Below, in pieces: positions 37,242-50,657 of a DNA stretch of 64,000 nt (position 1 is its first letter; each line of letters opens with the position of its first letter). Made by a program: the position numbers and the translations under genes. The notes under the pieces were generated by a model that was not told the DNA's origin, did no database searches, and worked only from the letters and a program-made list of their open reading frames with translations. This DNA comes from Aquisalimonas sp. 2447 (GTDB lineage: Bacteria > Pseudomonadota > Gammaproteobacteria > Nitrococcales > Aquisalimonadaceae), in contig NZ_CP050695.1 in assembly GCF_012044895.1 (NCBI RefSeq), positions 186,001 to 250,000 on the forward strand, given 5' to 3'.

Positions 37242-38198
37242 CTACCCGCCACAGCTGGCGCCGCCGAGCACACAGAACTTGGCGCAATGGGGGTGGTTCA
37301 GGGCCACGTCCGTGAAGCTGCCAAGCAGCGTGCGGCTGAGCTCGAACTGCGGGTCGTAGGGGAGCAGGGTGCAGGGCACCACCACCGGATGCTCCGCTCC
37401 CTTGCGCTTGATCACCATCCGGGAGCTGGCGCACATCATGTCGTCCGGCGAGGCGCCGGTCTTGGCCCAGCAGGCCTCGGTGATCTCGGGCACATCGATG
37501 GTTTCGTCCATCTCCGGGAAGAGCACCACCCGCGCAGGGTCGTCCGCGTCCAGCGCGATGCGCTCGCGACGGAACAGGTTCCGGTAGCCGGCCCGCATCT
37601 CGGCCTCGGTCTCGCCGGAGAACAGCCGCCCGGCGATGTCCACGTTGAAGCCGTTGCTGGTCAGCCAGTGCAGTCCCTTGACGGTGGGTGCCCAGGATTT
37701 GGGGCCGCGCTCTTCCTCGTGCACCGCCTCGTCATAATGGTCAATGGACACGCGCACGGTCAGGCGGTCGCCGTACTCTCGCCGTAGCGACAGTAGCCCG
37801 TCGGCACACTTCATCATTGGCTTCATGGCGTTGGTGAGCACCAGAACGTCGAACCCCCGGCCCAGCGCATCCTCGAGGATCGCCAGGATGTCCGGGTTCA
37901 TGAACGGTTCACCGCCGGTGAGGCCAATACTGCGGGTACCCAGGTTTTCCCGCTGGATTTCATCCAGATACTCTGCGACTTCGTCGGTGGTGAGATACAC
38001 CAGGCTGTCGTTGCGGGGCGAGGATTCGATGTAGCAGTTGCGGCACTCCAGGTTGCAGAGTGTGCCGGTGCACAACCACAGCGTCTCCAGACGTTGCAAA
38101 CGCACATGGGCGCGCGGCTCACCGTCTGCTGTGGTCCGGGGGTCCCGGAACTTGCGGGGGTCGATCAGATAGTGTGGCGTCCTGGCGACGTCATCCAT
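37242..38198 (-). CDS. Radical SAM protein with C-terminal cysteine cluster
   Basis: The 318-residue protein has the radical SAM cluster motif CX3CX2C in CTGTLCNLECRNCYI, then LTGGEPFMNPD (SAM-binding GGE) and VRVSIDHYDE. The last 60 residues hold several further Cys (CWAKTGASPDDMMCAS, VVPCTLLPYD, HCAKFCVLGGASCGG) that could bind a second iron-sulfur cluster. It may therefore be a SPASM-like or peptide- or tetrapyrrole-modifying enzyme, but the reaction is unknown. ATG 38198 is chosen for GGAG eight bases upstream. The Nudix and hemE genes precede it in the same direction. Confidence 0.85.
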   Translation of the reverse strand: MDDVARTPHYLIDPRKFRDPRTTADGEPRAHVRLQRLETLWLCTGTLCNLECRNCYIESSPRNDSLVYLTTDEVAEYLDEIQRENLGTRSIGLTGGEPFMNPDILAILEDALGRGFDVLVLTNAMKPMMKCADGLLSLRREYGDRLTVRVSIDHYDEAVHEEERGPKSWAPTVKGLHWLTSNGFNVDIAGRLFSGETEAEMRAGYRNLFRRERIALDADDPARVVLFPEMDETIDVPEITEACWAKTGASPDDMMCASSRMVIKRKGAEHPVVVPCTLLPYDPQFELSRTLLGSFTDVALNHPHCAKFCVLGGASCGG

Positions 38199-38279
38199 CG
38201 GCGAATCTCCGAACATGGAAACCTGGGGGCAGGGTAATCGATCCGCAGGTCGCGCCCCATGAGGGAAAGTGCGTAATCT

Positions 38280-38753
38280 TCACTGCCGGCTTGCAGAGGC
38301 CTGTTCACCACCGTCGCTTTGCGCCGGGCCGCTCTCGTGATTGCTGAGGCGCTGCTCCGCCCACTCCAGCACTCGCTTGACCCGGGGAGAGGCGAGCTGA
38401 CGGGCCCGGCGGAAGCTGACCCACCGGTATTCCTGGTGCTCGGGACGGCCGAGTTCGGGGTTCACGCCCAGCACCACATGGCGGCTGTGGGTCTCCGCCA
38501 GGTAATAGCGCGCAACTTTTCCCCGGGCGTAGGGGCCGGTCTCGACGTAGTCATGGCCGCGGATGAAGTCCAGATCGCGGATGCCGGTTTCCTCGCGGAC
38601 TTCCCGGAGTGCGGCCTGGATGGGTTTCTCGCCGTCTTCCACCTGGCCTTTGGGGGAATCCCAGTACTGAAAGGCGCGGAGCAGCAGGCAGCGCCAGGCA
38701 TCGCCCTCGCGCCGCACCACCACGACTCCTGCGGAAAGCGTCCGCACCTTCAT
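38280..38753 (-). CDS. Nudix hydrolase (Ap4A/bis-nucleotide type)
   Basis: The 157-residue protein carries the Nudix box GQVEDGEKPIQAALREVREETGI, matching GX5EX7REUXEEXGU, near residues 35-57. The start SAGVVVVRREGDAWRCLLLRAFQYWDSPKGQVE resembles dinucleoside-polyphosphate hydrolases. The C-terminal tail (SGPAQSDGGEQASASRQ) is unlike the core and probably disordered. It lies 24 bases after hemE. Confidence 0.9.
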   Translation of the reverse strand: MKVRTLSAGVVVVRREGDAWRCLLLRAFQYWDSPKGQVEDGEKPIQAALREVREETGIRDLDFIRGHDYVETGPYARGKVARYYLAETHSRHVVLGVNPELGRPEHQEYRWVSFRRARQLASPRVKRVLEWAEQRLSNHESGPAQSDGGEQASASRQ

Positions 38754-38777
38754 GCCGGTATCCTCGGTTATGCCTGC

Positions 38778-39854
38778 TTACCCCTGATGATAGCGGGGAC
38801 TGAGCGCGTGTACTGCCTCGATCATGGCGCCGGCATGATCCGGGTTCACCTCCGGGTGGATGCCGTGGCCCAGGTTGAACACGTGCCCGGTGCCGGTGCC
38901 GTACGATGCGAGGATCTCACCGACGTGCTGCTCGATCACGGTGGGCGACGCGTACAGGGCGCTGGGATCCAGGTTGCCCTGAAGCGCGACGCGATCCCCC
39001 ACGCGCCGGCGGGCATCGCCGATGTCCTGGGTCCAGTCGATGCCCAGGCCGTCCGCACCGAACCCCGCCATGGCCTCCAGCCAGGGGCCACCGTTCTTGG
39101 TAAAGAACACGACCGGCACGCGCCGGCCCTCTGCTGTCTTGGACAGCCCGGAGATGATTTGTTCCGCGTAACGTAGCGAGAACTCCCGGTAGGTCTGCGG
39201 TGTCAGGACGCCGCCCCAGGTGTCGAAGATCATCAGGCTCTGGGCGCCGGCGGCGATCTGCGCATTGAGATAGGCGGTGACGGCACGGGCAGTCTTGTCC
39301 AGCAGCCGGTGCATGAGATCGGGCCGGTCATAGAGCATGCCCTTGCACCAGGCGTAGTTCTTCGAACTGCTGCCCTCGATCATGTAGGTGGCCAGGGTCC
39401 ACGGACTGCCAGCGAAACCAATCAGCGGCACCCGGCCGTTCAGTTCCTGGCGGATCAGCCGTACTGCGTCCGGGACGTACCGGAGTTCATCTTCCGGGTC
39501 GGGGATGGGGAGTGCATCCACTGCCGCCTCGTCCCGCACCGTGCGCTCGAAGCGGGGCCCTTCGCCGGTGACGAAATGCAGCCCCAGGCCCATGGCGTCG
39601 GGAATGGTAAGGATGTCGGAGAACAGGATGGCGGCGTCCAGGCGAAACCGCTCCAGGGGCTGGAGGGTGACCTCACAGGCGAGTTCCGGAGTCCGGCACA
39701 GGGTCATGAAGTCGCCGGCCCGCTGCCGGGTGGCCCGGTATTCCGGCAGATAGCGCCCGGCCTGGCGCATCATCCACACGGGCGTGCGCTCGGTGGGTTC
39801 ACGCAGCAGGGCGCGGAGGAGGAGGTCGTTCTGGAGCGGGGCGGGTGTGGTCAA
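38778..39854 (-). CDS. hemE: Uroporphyrinogen decarboxylase (TTG start)
   Basis: The 358-residue enzyme decarboxylates uroporphyrinogen III to coproporphyrinogen III. The family signatures [16 protein letters not shown] and [14 protein letters not shown] are near the N-terminus, [17 protein letters not shown] and [11 protein letters not shown] follow. No ATG fits the family. The frame reaches TTG 39854 with AGGAGG five bases before it, so TTG is chosen. It follows gltBD in the same direction but with a long inverted repeat between. Confidence 0.95.
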   Translation of the reverse strand: MTTPAPLQNDLLLRALLREPTERTPVWMMRQAGRYLPEYRATRQRAGDFMTLCRTPELACEVTLQPLERFRLDAAILFSDILTIPDAMGLGLHFVTGEGPRFERTVRDEAAVDALPIPDPEDELRYVPDAVRLIRQELNGRVPLIGFAGSPWTLATYMIEGSSSKNYAWCKGMLYDRPDLMHRLLDKTARAVTAYLNAQIAAGAQSLMIFDTWGGVLTPQTYREFSLRYAEQIISGLSKTAEGRRVPVVFFTKNGGPWLEAMAGFGADGLGIDWTQDIGDARRRVGDRVALQGNLDPSALYASPTVIEQHVGEILASYGTGTGHVFNLGHGIHPEVNPDHAGAMIEAVHALSPRYHQG

Positions 39855-39907
39855 CGCAGCCTCCTGAGCCGTGGTGATTGTGCCGAAATTTCGTGCGTGC
39901 AGTCTTT

Positions 39908-39975
39908 GTAGGAGCGACGTCAGTCGCGATTGTCGCGTGCATCGACGGCGCAATCGCGACTGACGTCGCTCCTAC
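39908..39975. repeat. Inverted repeat with 25-bp perfect arms (GGAGCGACGTCAGTCGC family)
   Basis: Arms 39908-39932 and 39951-39975 are exact reverse complements. Each begins GTAGGAGCGACGTCAGTCGC and holds a smaller hairpin. A single arm recurs at 12804-12826. The element separates gltD and hemE; the 18-base loop is TCGCGTGCATCGACGGCG. Confidence 0.85.
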
Positions 39976-40006
39976 AGGGGCAGAGCCGGGACCTCCGCCG
40001 GAGGCC

Positions 40007-41434
<1,428 letters not shown>

Positions 41435-41492
41435 TTATCGGGTGTACCGGGTAAGGAGACGGCCGGCGCCCTGCGGCGCCGGCCGGGATGGA

Positions 41493-45968
<4,476 letters not shown>

Positions 45969-46102
45969 GGGGAATGCCTCTGCGTGATGGTTAATGTCGT
46001 CCGGGGAGGAGCGCCGCCCGCACCAGCCGAGGGCGGGCAAATCGTCGCGCGCCATCCACACCGGCACGCAACCGCCTCCATCCGTGGGGCAAAGGGCCAA
46101 CT

Positions 46103-46132
46103 AGTATAGCGCCTTGGGGTGCAGGTCGACAA
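46103..46132 (-). promoter_or_regulatory. Candidate gltB promoter
   Basis: On the minus strand TTGTCG (46132-46127) and TATACT (46108-46103) are 18 bases apart, giving a transcription start near 46095. A start codon at 45968 would leave a leader of about 125 bases. No regulator site was recognised. Confidence 0.5.
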
Positions 46133-46160
46133 ATGAAGGGGGTGTAAGCACCGCCTCGGT

Positions 46161-46207
46161 GGAAAAGGAAGCCAGCCAGGCAGACGGTGGGCGTTTGCCC
46201 GGCTGGC
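46161..46207 (-). terminator. Rho-independent terminator candidate for the lipoprotein gene
   Basis: On the minus strand, GCCAGCC and GGCTGGC (46207-46201 and 46177-46171) form the outer stem of a hairpin, with an inner GGGC/GCCC stem. TTCCTTTTCC follows (46170-46161). It lies 32 bases after the stop of the lipoprotein gene. The outer loop is long, so strength is uncertain. Confidence 0.45.
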
Positions 46208-46238
46208 GGAGAGGAGTCAGAAAAGCGGGTGTGGCTGC

Positions 46239-47438
46239 TCAGTCGTCCTCAACATCGATCGAGAATTCCTGGGAGTCTGATCGGCCCTGGTTGTCTTCCA
46301 CATGCACCCGGAAGACGTAGCGGCCCGTTTCCACGTCCTCGCTAACAGTTCCCTTCAGAATGCCGGCGTCATCCAGAGCCATTCCGTCGGGAAGCATGCC
46401 GCCTTCAAGCGACCATGTGTACGGTCCGGAATCTGAAATCGCCTCGAAAGCCCAATCCGGGGGAACGGTGGCGCCGGGAGCGATGGCGTCGAACGCGGCG
46501 TTACTGGTCGTGATCTGGGGGCCTTCATCAGGCTGACCGACGGCAATCTGGACATCCGTCATGGCTTCGCCAGAGGAATGGAACGCCTGAATGTCAAGAT
46601 TCGTGGTGTCGATGCCGTCCAACCCCGTGACGTAAAAATTGGCCATACCATCACTGGTGGGGAGTTCGAGCTCGTCCTGGTTGACGGCCTCCTTGTTGCC
46701 ACCGAGCTGGACCGAGCTTGCCGATTCGGAATCCGGCGCTATCGTGACGTAACTGTCTTTACTATCGGCTACCGGTTTGCCGTCTTCGTTCAGAACCGTG
46801 ACCGAGAACTGTTGCGGGCTGTTCGACGGGATTCGTCGCGGCGTCGGGCCTTGAACGAGGATGCTGGTGCCCGCGGGGTCGCCGGAAAGCGTGGTCGGAT
46901 TGCCCACGTCGAACGTTCTGGTTTCGGACAGCGAAACTCCGTCGGCGGCCATGGAAGCCCGGAAGCGCACGGTGCCGGAGACGGTTCCCGCGATGATGAA
47001 CGTGGCAGTGTCGGCGGTCAGCTCCACGGGGACCGCAACGTAGCTCCCACAGGCGTCGTCACCGTTGTCGTCTTCGCCGCCGCCGTTCTCGTCCGGATCA
47101 GGGAAGCGGCTCAGGATGGCACGGCCTTCGTCCAGCCATTCGATGGCTCCCTGAACCTCCGTGCCGCCCAAGTCGCCGGCGCCACTGCCGTCGCTGCGCG
47201 AGATGCGAACCTGGATATGGCGAACGTCGTCGCTTGCCGCCGAGCAAAGGACTTCATCATCCCCGGTGAAGATGGGGATATACGGGGTGTCACTGTCGAC
47301 CTGCGATGCCGAAATGGACATCTCGAGCTGCGGTTGAAGAGGATCCTGGCCTTCTGTATTGCACCCGGCAATCACTAGGGCAAAGGCGCCCGCTGCCGCT
47401 ATTCGAATCAGGCCGGTTAGTGGGACTTGCTTGTTCAT
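46239..47438 (-). CDS. Putative Ig-domain lipoprotein, function unknown
   Basis: The 399-residue product has a lipoprotein signal (LIRIAAAGAFALVIAGC). It is strongly acidic. Several beta-sandwich-like segments follow: ASDDVRHIQVRISRSDGS, GTVSGTVRFRASMAADG, and PRRIPSNSPQQFSVTVLNEDGKPVADSKDSYVTI. The C-terminal domain is of the He_PIG putative-Ig type (PYTWSLEGGMLPDGMALDDAGILKGTVSEDVETGRYVFRVHVED). It is probably a surface or periplasmic adhesive or structural protein. ATG 47438 has GGGGGA upstream. It splits dgt from gltB, where related genomes often have other genes. Confidence 0.8.
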   Translation of the reverse strand: MNKQVPLTGLIRIAAAGAFALVIAGCNTEGQDPLQPQLEMSISASQVDSDTPYIPIFTGDDEVLCSAASDDVRHIQVRISRSDGSGAGDLGGTEVQGAIEWLDEGRAILSRFPDPDENGGGEDDNGDDACGSYVAVPVELTADTATFIIAGTVSGTVRFRASMAADGVSLSETRTFDVGNPTTLSGDPAGTSILVQGPTPRRIPSNSPQQFSVTVLNEDGKPVADSKDSYVTIAPDSESASSVQLGGNKEAVNQDELELPTSDGMANFYVTGLDGIDTTNLDIQAFHSSGEAMTDVQIAVGQPDEGPQITTSNAAFDAIAPGATVPPDWAFEAISDSGPYTWSLEGGMLPDGMALDDAGILKGTVSEDVETGRYVFRVHVEDNQGRSDSQEFSIDVEDD

Positions 47439-47583
47439 GGTGTGGTTCCCCCGTGTGCCACCCGAGGCGAGGGCGGCGTGAATGGGCGGTTTTCCTTGAA
47501 AACCGCCCGTCGTCCGTGAACTTCGATTGTTCTGCATTAACGTTTTATTGCGATGTTGAAACGTCGAGTCAACAATACGCTCC

Positions 47584-47611
47584 AGTATATTGTTTTCGTG
47601 TTCTGGATCAA
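47584..47611 (-). promoter_or_regulatory. Candidate promoter of the lipoprotein gene
   Basis: On the minus strand TTGATC (47611-47606) and TATACT (47589-47584) are 16 bases apart. Transcription would start near 47577, leaving a leader of about 140 bases. TTGACT (47572-47567) with AATAAA 17 bases later is a weaker alternative. The 47439-47719 gap holds no other feature I can support. Confidence 0.5.
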
Positions 47612-47719
47612 TGCAACTGCTGGCCGAAGCCCGGGTTATTCTTCGGTTTTCGTGATCTCTGTCACGTCCGGGATTCCTCGCAAGCGCAATCTCTCTTGTC
47701 GTCGTGTCCACCGATGGAC

Positions 47720-48886
47720 TCAAGTCAGAGTTCGAGGGTTGAACAGGCGCTCGTGTTCTTCGATGGCATACCGATCCGTCATCCCGGCAATGTAATCCGC
47801 AACGGCACGGGCGCGGCCCGCATCGCCGTCGGTCGCTTCCAGCGCGCGGCTGTGCTCGCAATGTTGCGGCGGCATCAGCGCCGGGTCATTGGTAAACGCC
47901 CCGAACAGCCGCGTGATGGTTCGCTTCGCCTTCTCGGCCATGCGGTAGACGCGGTGATGACGGTAGAGGGCGCCGAACAGGAAGCGTTTCAACTCCAGAT
48001 GATCCTTCTGCATGCCGTCACTGAACCGAAGCATCGGTTCCGTTTGTGCGCGGACGTCGTCGATGCTGGCCGGGTCCTCCCGCCGCAGGTTGTCGCTGGT
48101 GGTGTTGATGATGTCGCCGACCTGGGTGGCAATCATGTTGCGTACGGTCTCGTAGATCAGGCGCCGGCGATCGATGTCCGGGTGGTTCGCGCGGACCTCC
48201 GCCAGCAGACGGCCGAGGAGGCCGAGGCGTTCAAGATCTTCCAGCTCGAGCAGGCCCGCCCGTAGGCCATCATCCACATCGTGGCTGTTATAGGCCACTT
48301 CATCGGCCAGGTTGGCGAGCTGGGCTTCCAGGCCCGGTTGCGTGCGGTTGAGGAAACGCTCGCCCAGGGTGTCGAGGGTGCGGGCGTTGGCCCTGGAGCA
48401 GTGCTTGAGAATCCCCTCCCGGGTCTCGTAGGTGAGGTTGAGGCCATCGAAGCGCGCATAGCGCTGTTCCAGCACATCCACCACCCGCAGGGACTGCAGG
48501 TTGTGTTCGAAGCCGCCGTGGCCGGCCATGCAGGCGTTCAGGGCATCCTGGCCGGCGTGACCAAAGGGCGTGTGCCCCAGGTCGTGGGCGAGGGTAATGG
48601 CCTCGGTGAGGTCCTCGTTGAGATCCAGCGCCCGGGCGATGGTGCGGGCGATCTGGCAGACCTCCAGGGTGTGCGTCAGCCGCGTGCGGAACAGGTCGCC
48701 CTCGTGGTTGATGAAGACCTGGGTTTTGTACTCCAGCCGCCGGAACGCCGAGGCGTGAATGATCCTGTCCCGATCCCGCTGGAAGGGGTTGCGGAACGTT
48801 GCTTCTTCCTCGGGCCGGGCCCGGCCGCGGCTCATGGCCGGGTTGGCGGCGTATGCGGCGAGCGGTCGAGCCTCGGATGTCGCCAC
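47720..48886 (-). CDS. dgt: dGTPase-like HD-domain triphosphohydrolase
   Basis: The 388-residue protein matches deoxyguanosinetriphosphate triphosphohydrolase-like enzymes: FRRLEYKTQVF, then HD-domain metal ligands in RTRLTHTLEVCQIAR and LAHDLGHTPFGHAG, and the later Asp in LADEVAYNSHDVDDG. It removes triphosphate from dNTPs. The GTG at 48886 lies three bases after the aroB stop; an internal ATG at 48835 lacks a ribosome-binding site, so the longer form is used. Confidence 0.9.
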   Translation of the reverse strand: MATSEARPLAAYAANPAMSRGRARPEEEATFRNPFQRDRDRIIHASAFRRLEYKTQVFINHEGDLFRTRLTHTLEVCQIARTIARALDLNEDLTEAITLAHDLGHTPFGHAGQDALNACMAGHGGFEHNLQSLRVVDVLEQRYARFDGLNLTYETREGILKHCSRANARTLDTLGERFLNRTQPGLEAQLANLADEVAYNSHDVDDGLRAGLLELEDLERLGLLGRLLAEVRANHPDIDRRRLIYETVRNMIATQVGDIINTTSDNLRREDPASIDDVRAQTEPMLRFSDGMQKDHLELKRFLFGALYRHHRVYRMAEKAKRTITRLFGAFTNDPALMPPQHCEHSRALEATDGDAGRARAVADYIAGMTDRYAIEEHERLFNPRTLT

Positions 48887-48889
48887 GGT

Positions 48890-50002
48890 TCACAGGCCCC
48901 CGGTGAAGTGGTCCAGGGTCGCCCGCAGCGTTGCGTCCGGCACCTCGTCGGTGACAGTGGCATGCCCGATACGCCGCTGCAGGACAAGGCGGATCCGTCC
49001 GCCCTGCGCCTTTTTGTCCACTGCCATCAGTTCCAGGAACCGCTGGCTGGGGATCCCGGAGGGTGGGGCGACAGGGAGCTTGGCGCGCCGGAGCAGGTCC
49101 AGGATGCGCATCTGCTCTTCGGCGCTCAGCCAGTCCATCGCCCGCGCCAGGTGGGCGGCCATGGCGATGCCGGCGCCCACGGCTTCGCCATGCAGCCAGC
49201 TGCTGTACCCGGTTGCCGTCTCAATGGCGTGGCCGAAGGTATGGCCCAGGTTCAGGGTTGCGCGAACGCCCTGTTCGCGCTCATCTGCCGCCACCACGGC
49301 GGCCTTGTTGGCACAGGAGCGTTCGATGGCGTAGGCCAGTGCCTGTTCGTCCCGGGCCAGCAGGGCGCCGATGTTGGCTTCCAGCCAGGCGAAGAATTCC
49401 GCGTCGCGGATCAGTCCGTACTTGATCACCTCGGCCAGGCCGGCGGAAATCTCTCTCTCGGGCAGGGTGGCCAGCACACCGGTGTCGGCAATAACCCCCA
49501 GGGGCTGATGGAAGGCCCCGATCATGTTCTTGCCCAGCGGGTGATTGACCCCGGTCTTGCCACCCACGGAGGAGTCCACCTGTGCCAGGAGGGTGGTCGG
49601 GATCTGCACGAAGGCGACGCCGCGCTGGTACGCCGCTGCTGCGAATCCGGCGAGATCGCCGATCACGCCGCCGCCCAGGGCAATGACGGTGCAGCTGCGC
49701 TCGAAGCGGTGCTCCAGCAGGCTGTCCCAGACCTTTTCGCAGCTGGCCACGGTCTTGTGGGCTTCGCCGTCGGGGAGTGTCAGGGTCTGCGTGTGTTTGC
49801 CGTCCAGGCTGCGCAGGAGGGTATCCAGATACAGGGGCGCCACGGTTTCGTTGCTTACCACCAGCGCCTGACGCCCGGGCAGCCAGCTGGTCAGTTCGTC
49901 ACCGTTGCCGAGCTGTCCCGGGCCGATGACGATGGGGTAGCTGCGATCGCCCAGCGCCACGGTGAGCCGGTGAGCCGGTGTCGTGGTGCCTGAGGTGCTC
50001 AT
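48890..50002 (-). CDS. aroB: 3-dehydroquinate synthase
   Basis: The 370-residue enzyme converts DAHP to 3-dehydroquinate. It has the NAD-binding [20 protein letters not shown], the active-site [23 protein letters not shown], and zinc ligands in [12 protein letters not shown]. The start overlaps aroK by four bases (ATGA), as in most proteobacteria. Confidence 0.96.
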   Translation of the reverse strand: MSTSGTTTPAHRLTVALGDRSYPIVIGPGQLGNGDELTSWLPGRQALVVSNETVAPLYLDTLLRSLDGKHTQTLTLPDGEAHKTVASCEKVWDSLLEHRFERSCTVIALGGGVIGDLAGFAAAAYQRGVAFVQIPTTLLAQVDSSVGGKTGVNHPLGKNMIGAFHQPLGVIADTGVLATLPEREISAGLAEVIKYGLIRDAEFFAWLEANIGALLARDEQALAYAIERSCANKAAVVAADEREQGVRATLNLGHTFGHAIETATGYSSWLHGEAVGAGIAMAAHLARAMDWLSAEEQMRILDLLRRAKLPVAPPSGIPSQRFLELMAVDKKAQGGRIRLVLQRRIGHATVTDEVPDATLRATLDHFTGGL

Positions 50003-50523
50003 GCCGGGTGTTCCTCGAGGGCAGCCATGATCCGTTGAACCATCTGGCCGATGGAGCCCCGATCGGTGCTGACGGTGATGTGCGCCGTTGCCTCGTACAG
50101 TGGTTGGCGTTCCGCCATCAGCGCTTCCAGGCGTTCCTGCGGGTTCTCTGTTTGCAGCAGCGGTCGCCGCTTGTCCTTGCCGGTACGACGCAGCTGCTCC
50201 GCCACCGACGTGTCCAGGTACACCACCATGCCCTGATCTCGCAGGCGGGCGCGGGTGTCCGCGTCCAGCACCGCGCCGCCACCGGTGGCGAGAACACAGG
50301 CGGGCTCATTCAGGAGATCAGCAATGGCGTCCTTTTCGCGTTGCCGGAAGCCGGCTTCTCCCTCGACGTCGAAGATCCGCGCGATCTCCACGCCGGTGCG
50401 CTCGCGGATGACCTGGTCACTGTCGATGAACGGACGTCCAAGGTCGCGGGCGAGCCGCTTGCCGATGGTGGACTTGCCGGCGCCCATGGGGCCGATGAGT
50501 ACGATGTGTCGGGATGGGTCCAT
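49999..50523 (-). CDS. aroK: Shikimate kinase
   Basis: The 174-residue kinase phosphorylates shikimate with ATP. It has the P-loop [12 protein letters not shown], shikimate-binding [18 protein letters not shown], and the lid RRPLL. It follows pilQ after a 134-bp gap with a hairpin at 50608-50646. Confidence 0.96.
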   Translation of the reverse strand: MDPSRHIVLIGPMGAGKSTIGKRLARDLGRPFIDSDQVIRERTGVEIARIFDVEGEAGFRQREKDAIADLLNEPACVLATGGGAVLDADTRARLRDQGMVVYLDTSVAEQLRRTGKDKRRPLLQTENPQERLEALMAERQPLYEATAHITVSTDRGSIGQMVQRIMAALEEHPA

Positions 50524-50607
50524 GCCACTTCGATCCGGACGACCAGGGGAGAGAGGGAAGCCTACCGCTTGTGCAGAGGATGTTGAAGAGCCACGGTTCC
50601 CGAAGCA

Positions 50608-50646
50608 GCGCAGCCCCCGGGCGTGAGCATCCGGGGGCCGCTGCGC
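50608..50646. terminator. G+C-rich hairpin after pilQ
   Basis: GCGCAGCCCCCGG (50608-50620) pairs with CCGGGGGCCGCTGCGC (50631-50646) with a small bulge. It lies 11 bases after the pilQ stop. There is no T-run, so it may only partly separate pilQ from aroK transcription. Confidence 0.4.
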
Positions 50647-50657
50647 CTGGTCGCCGA

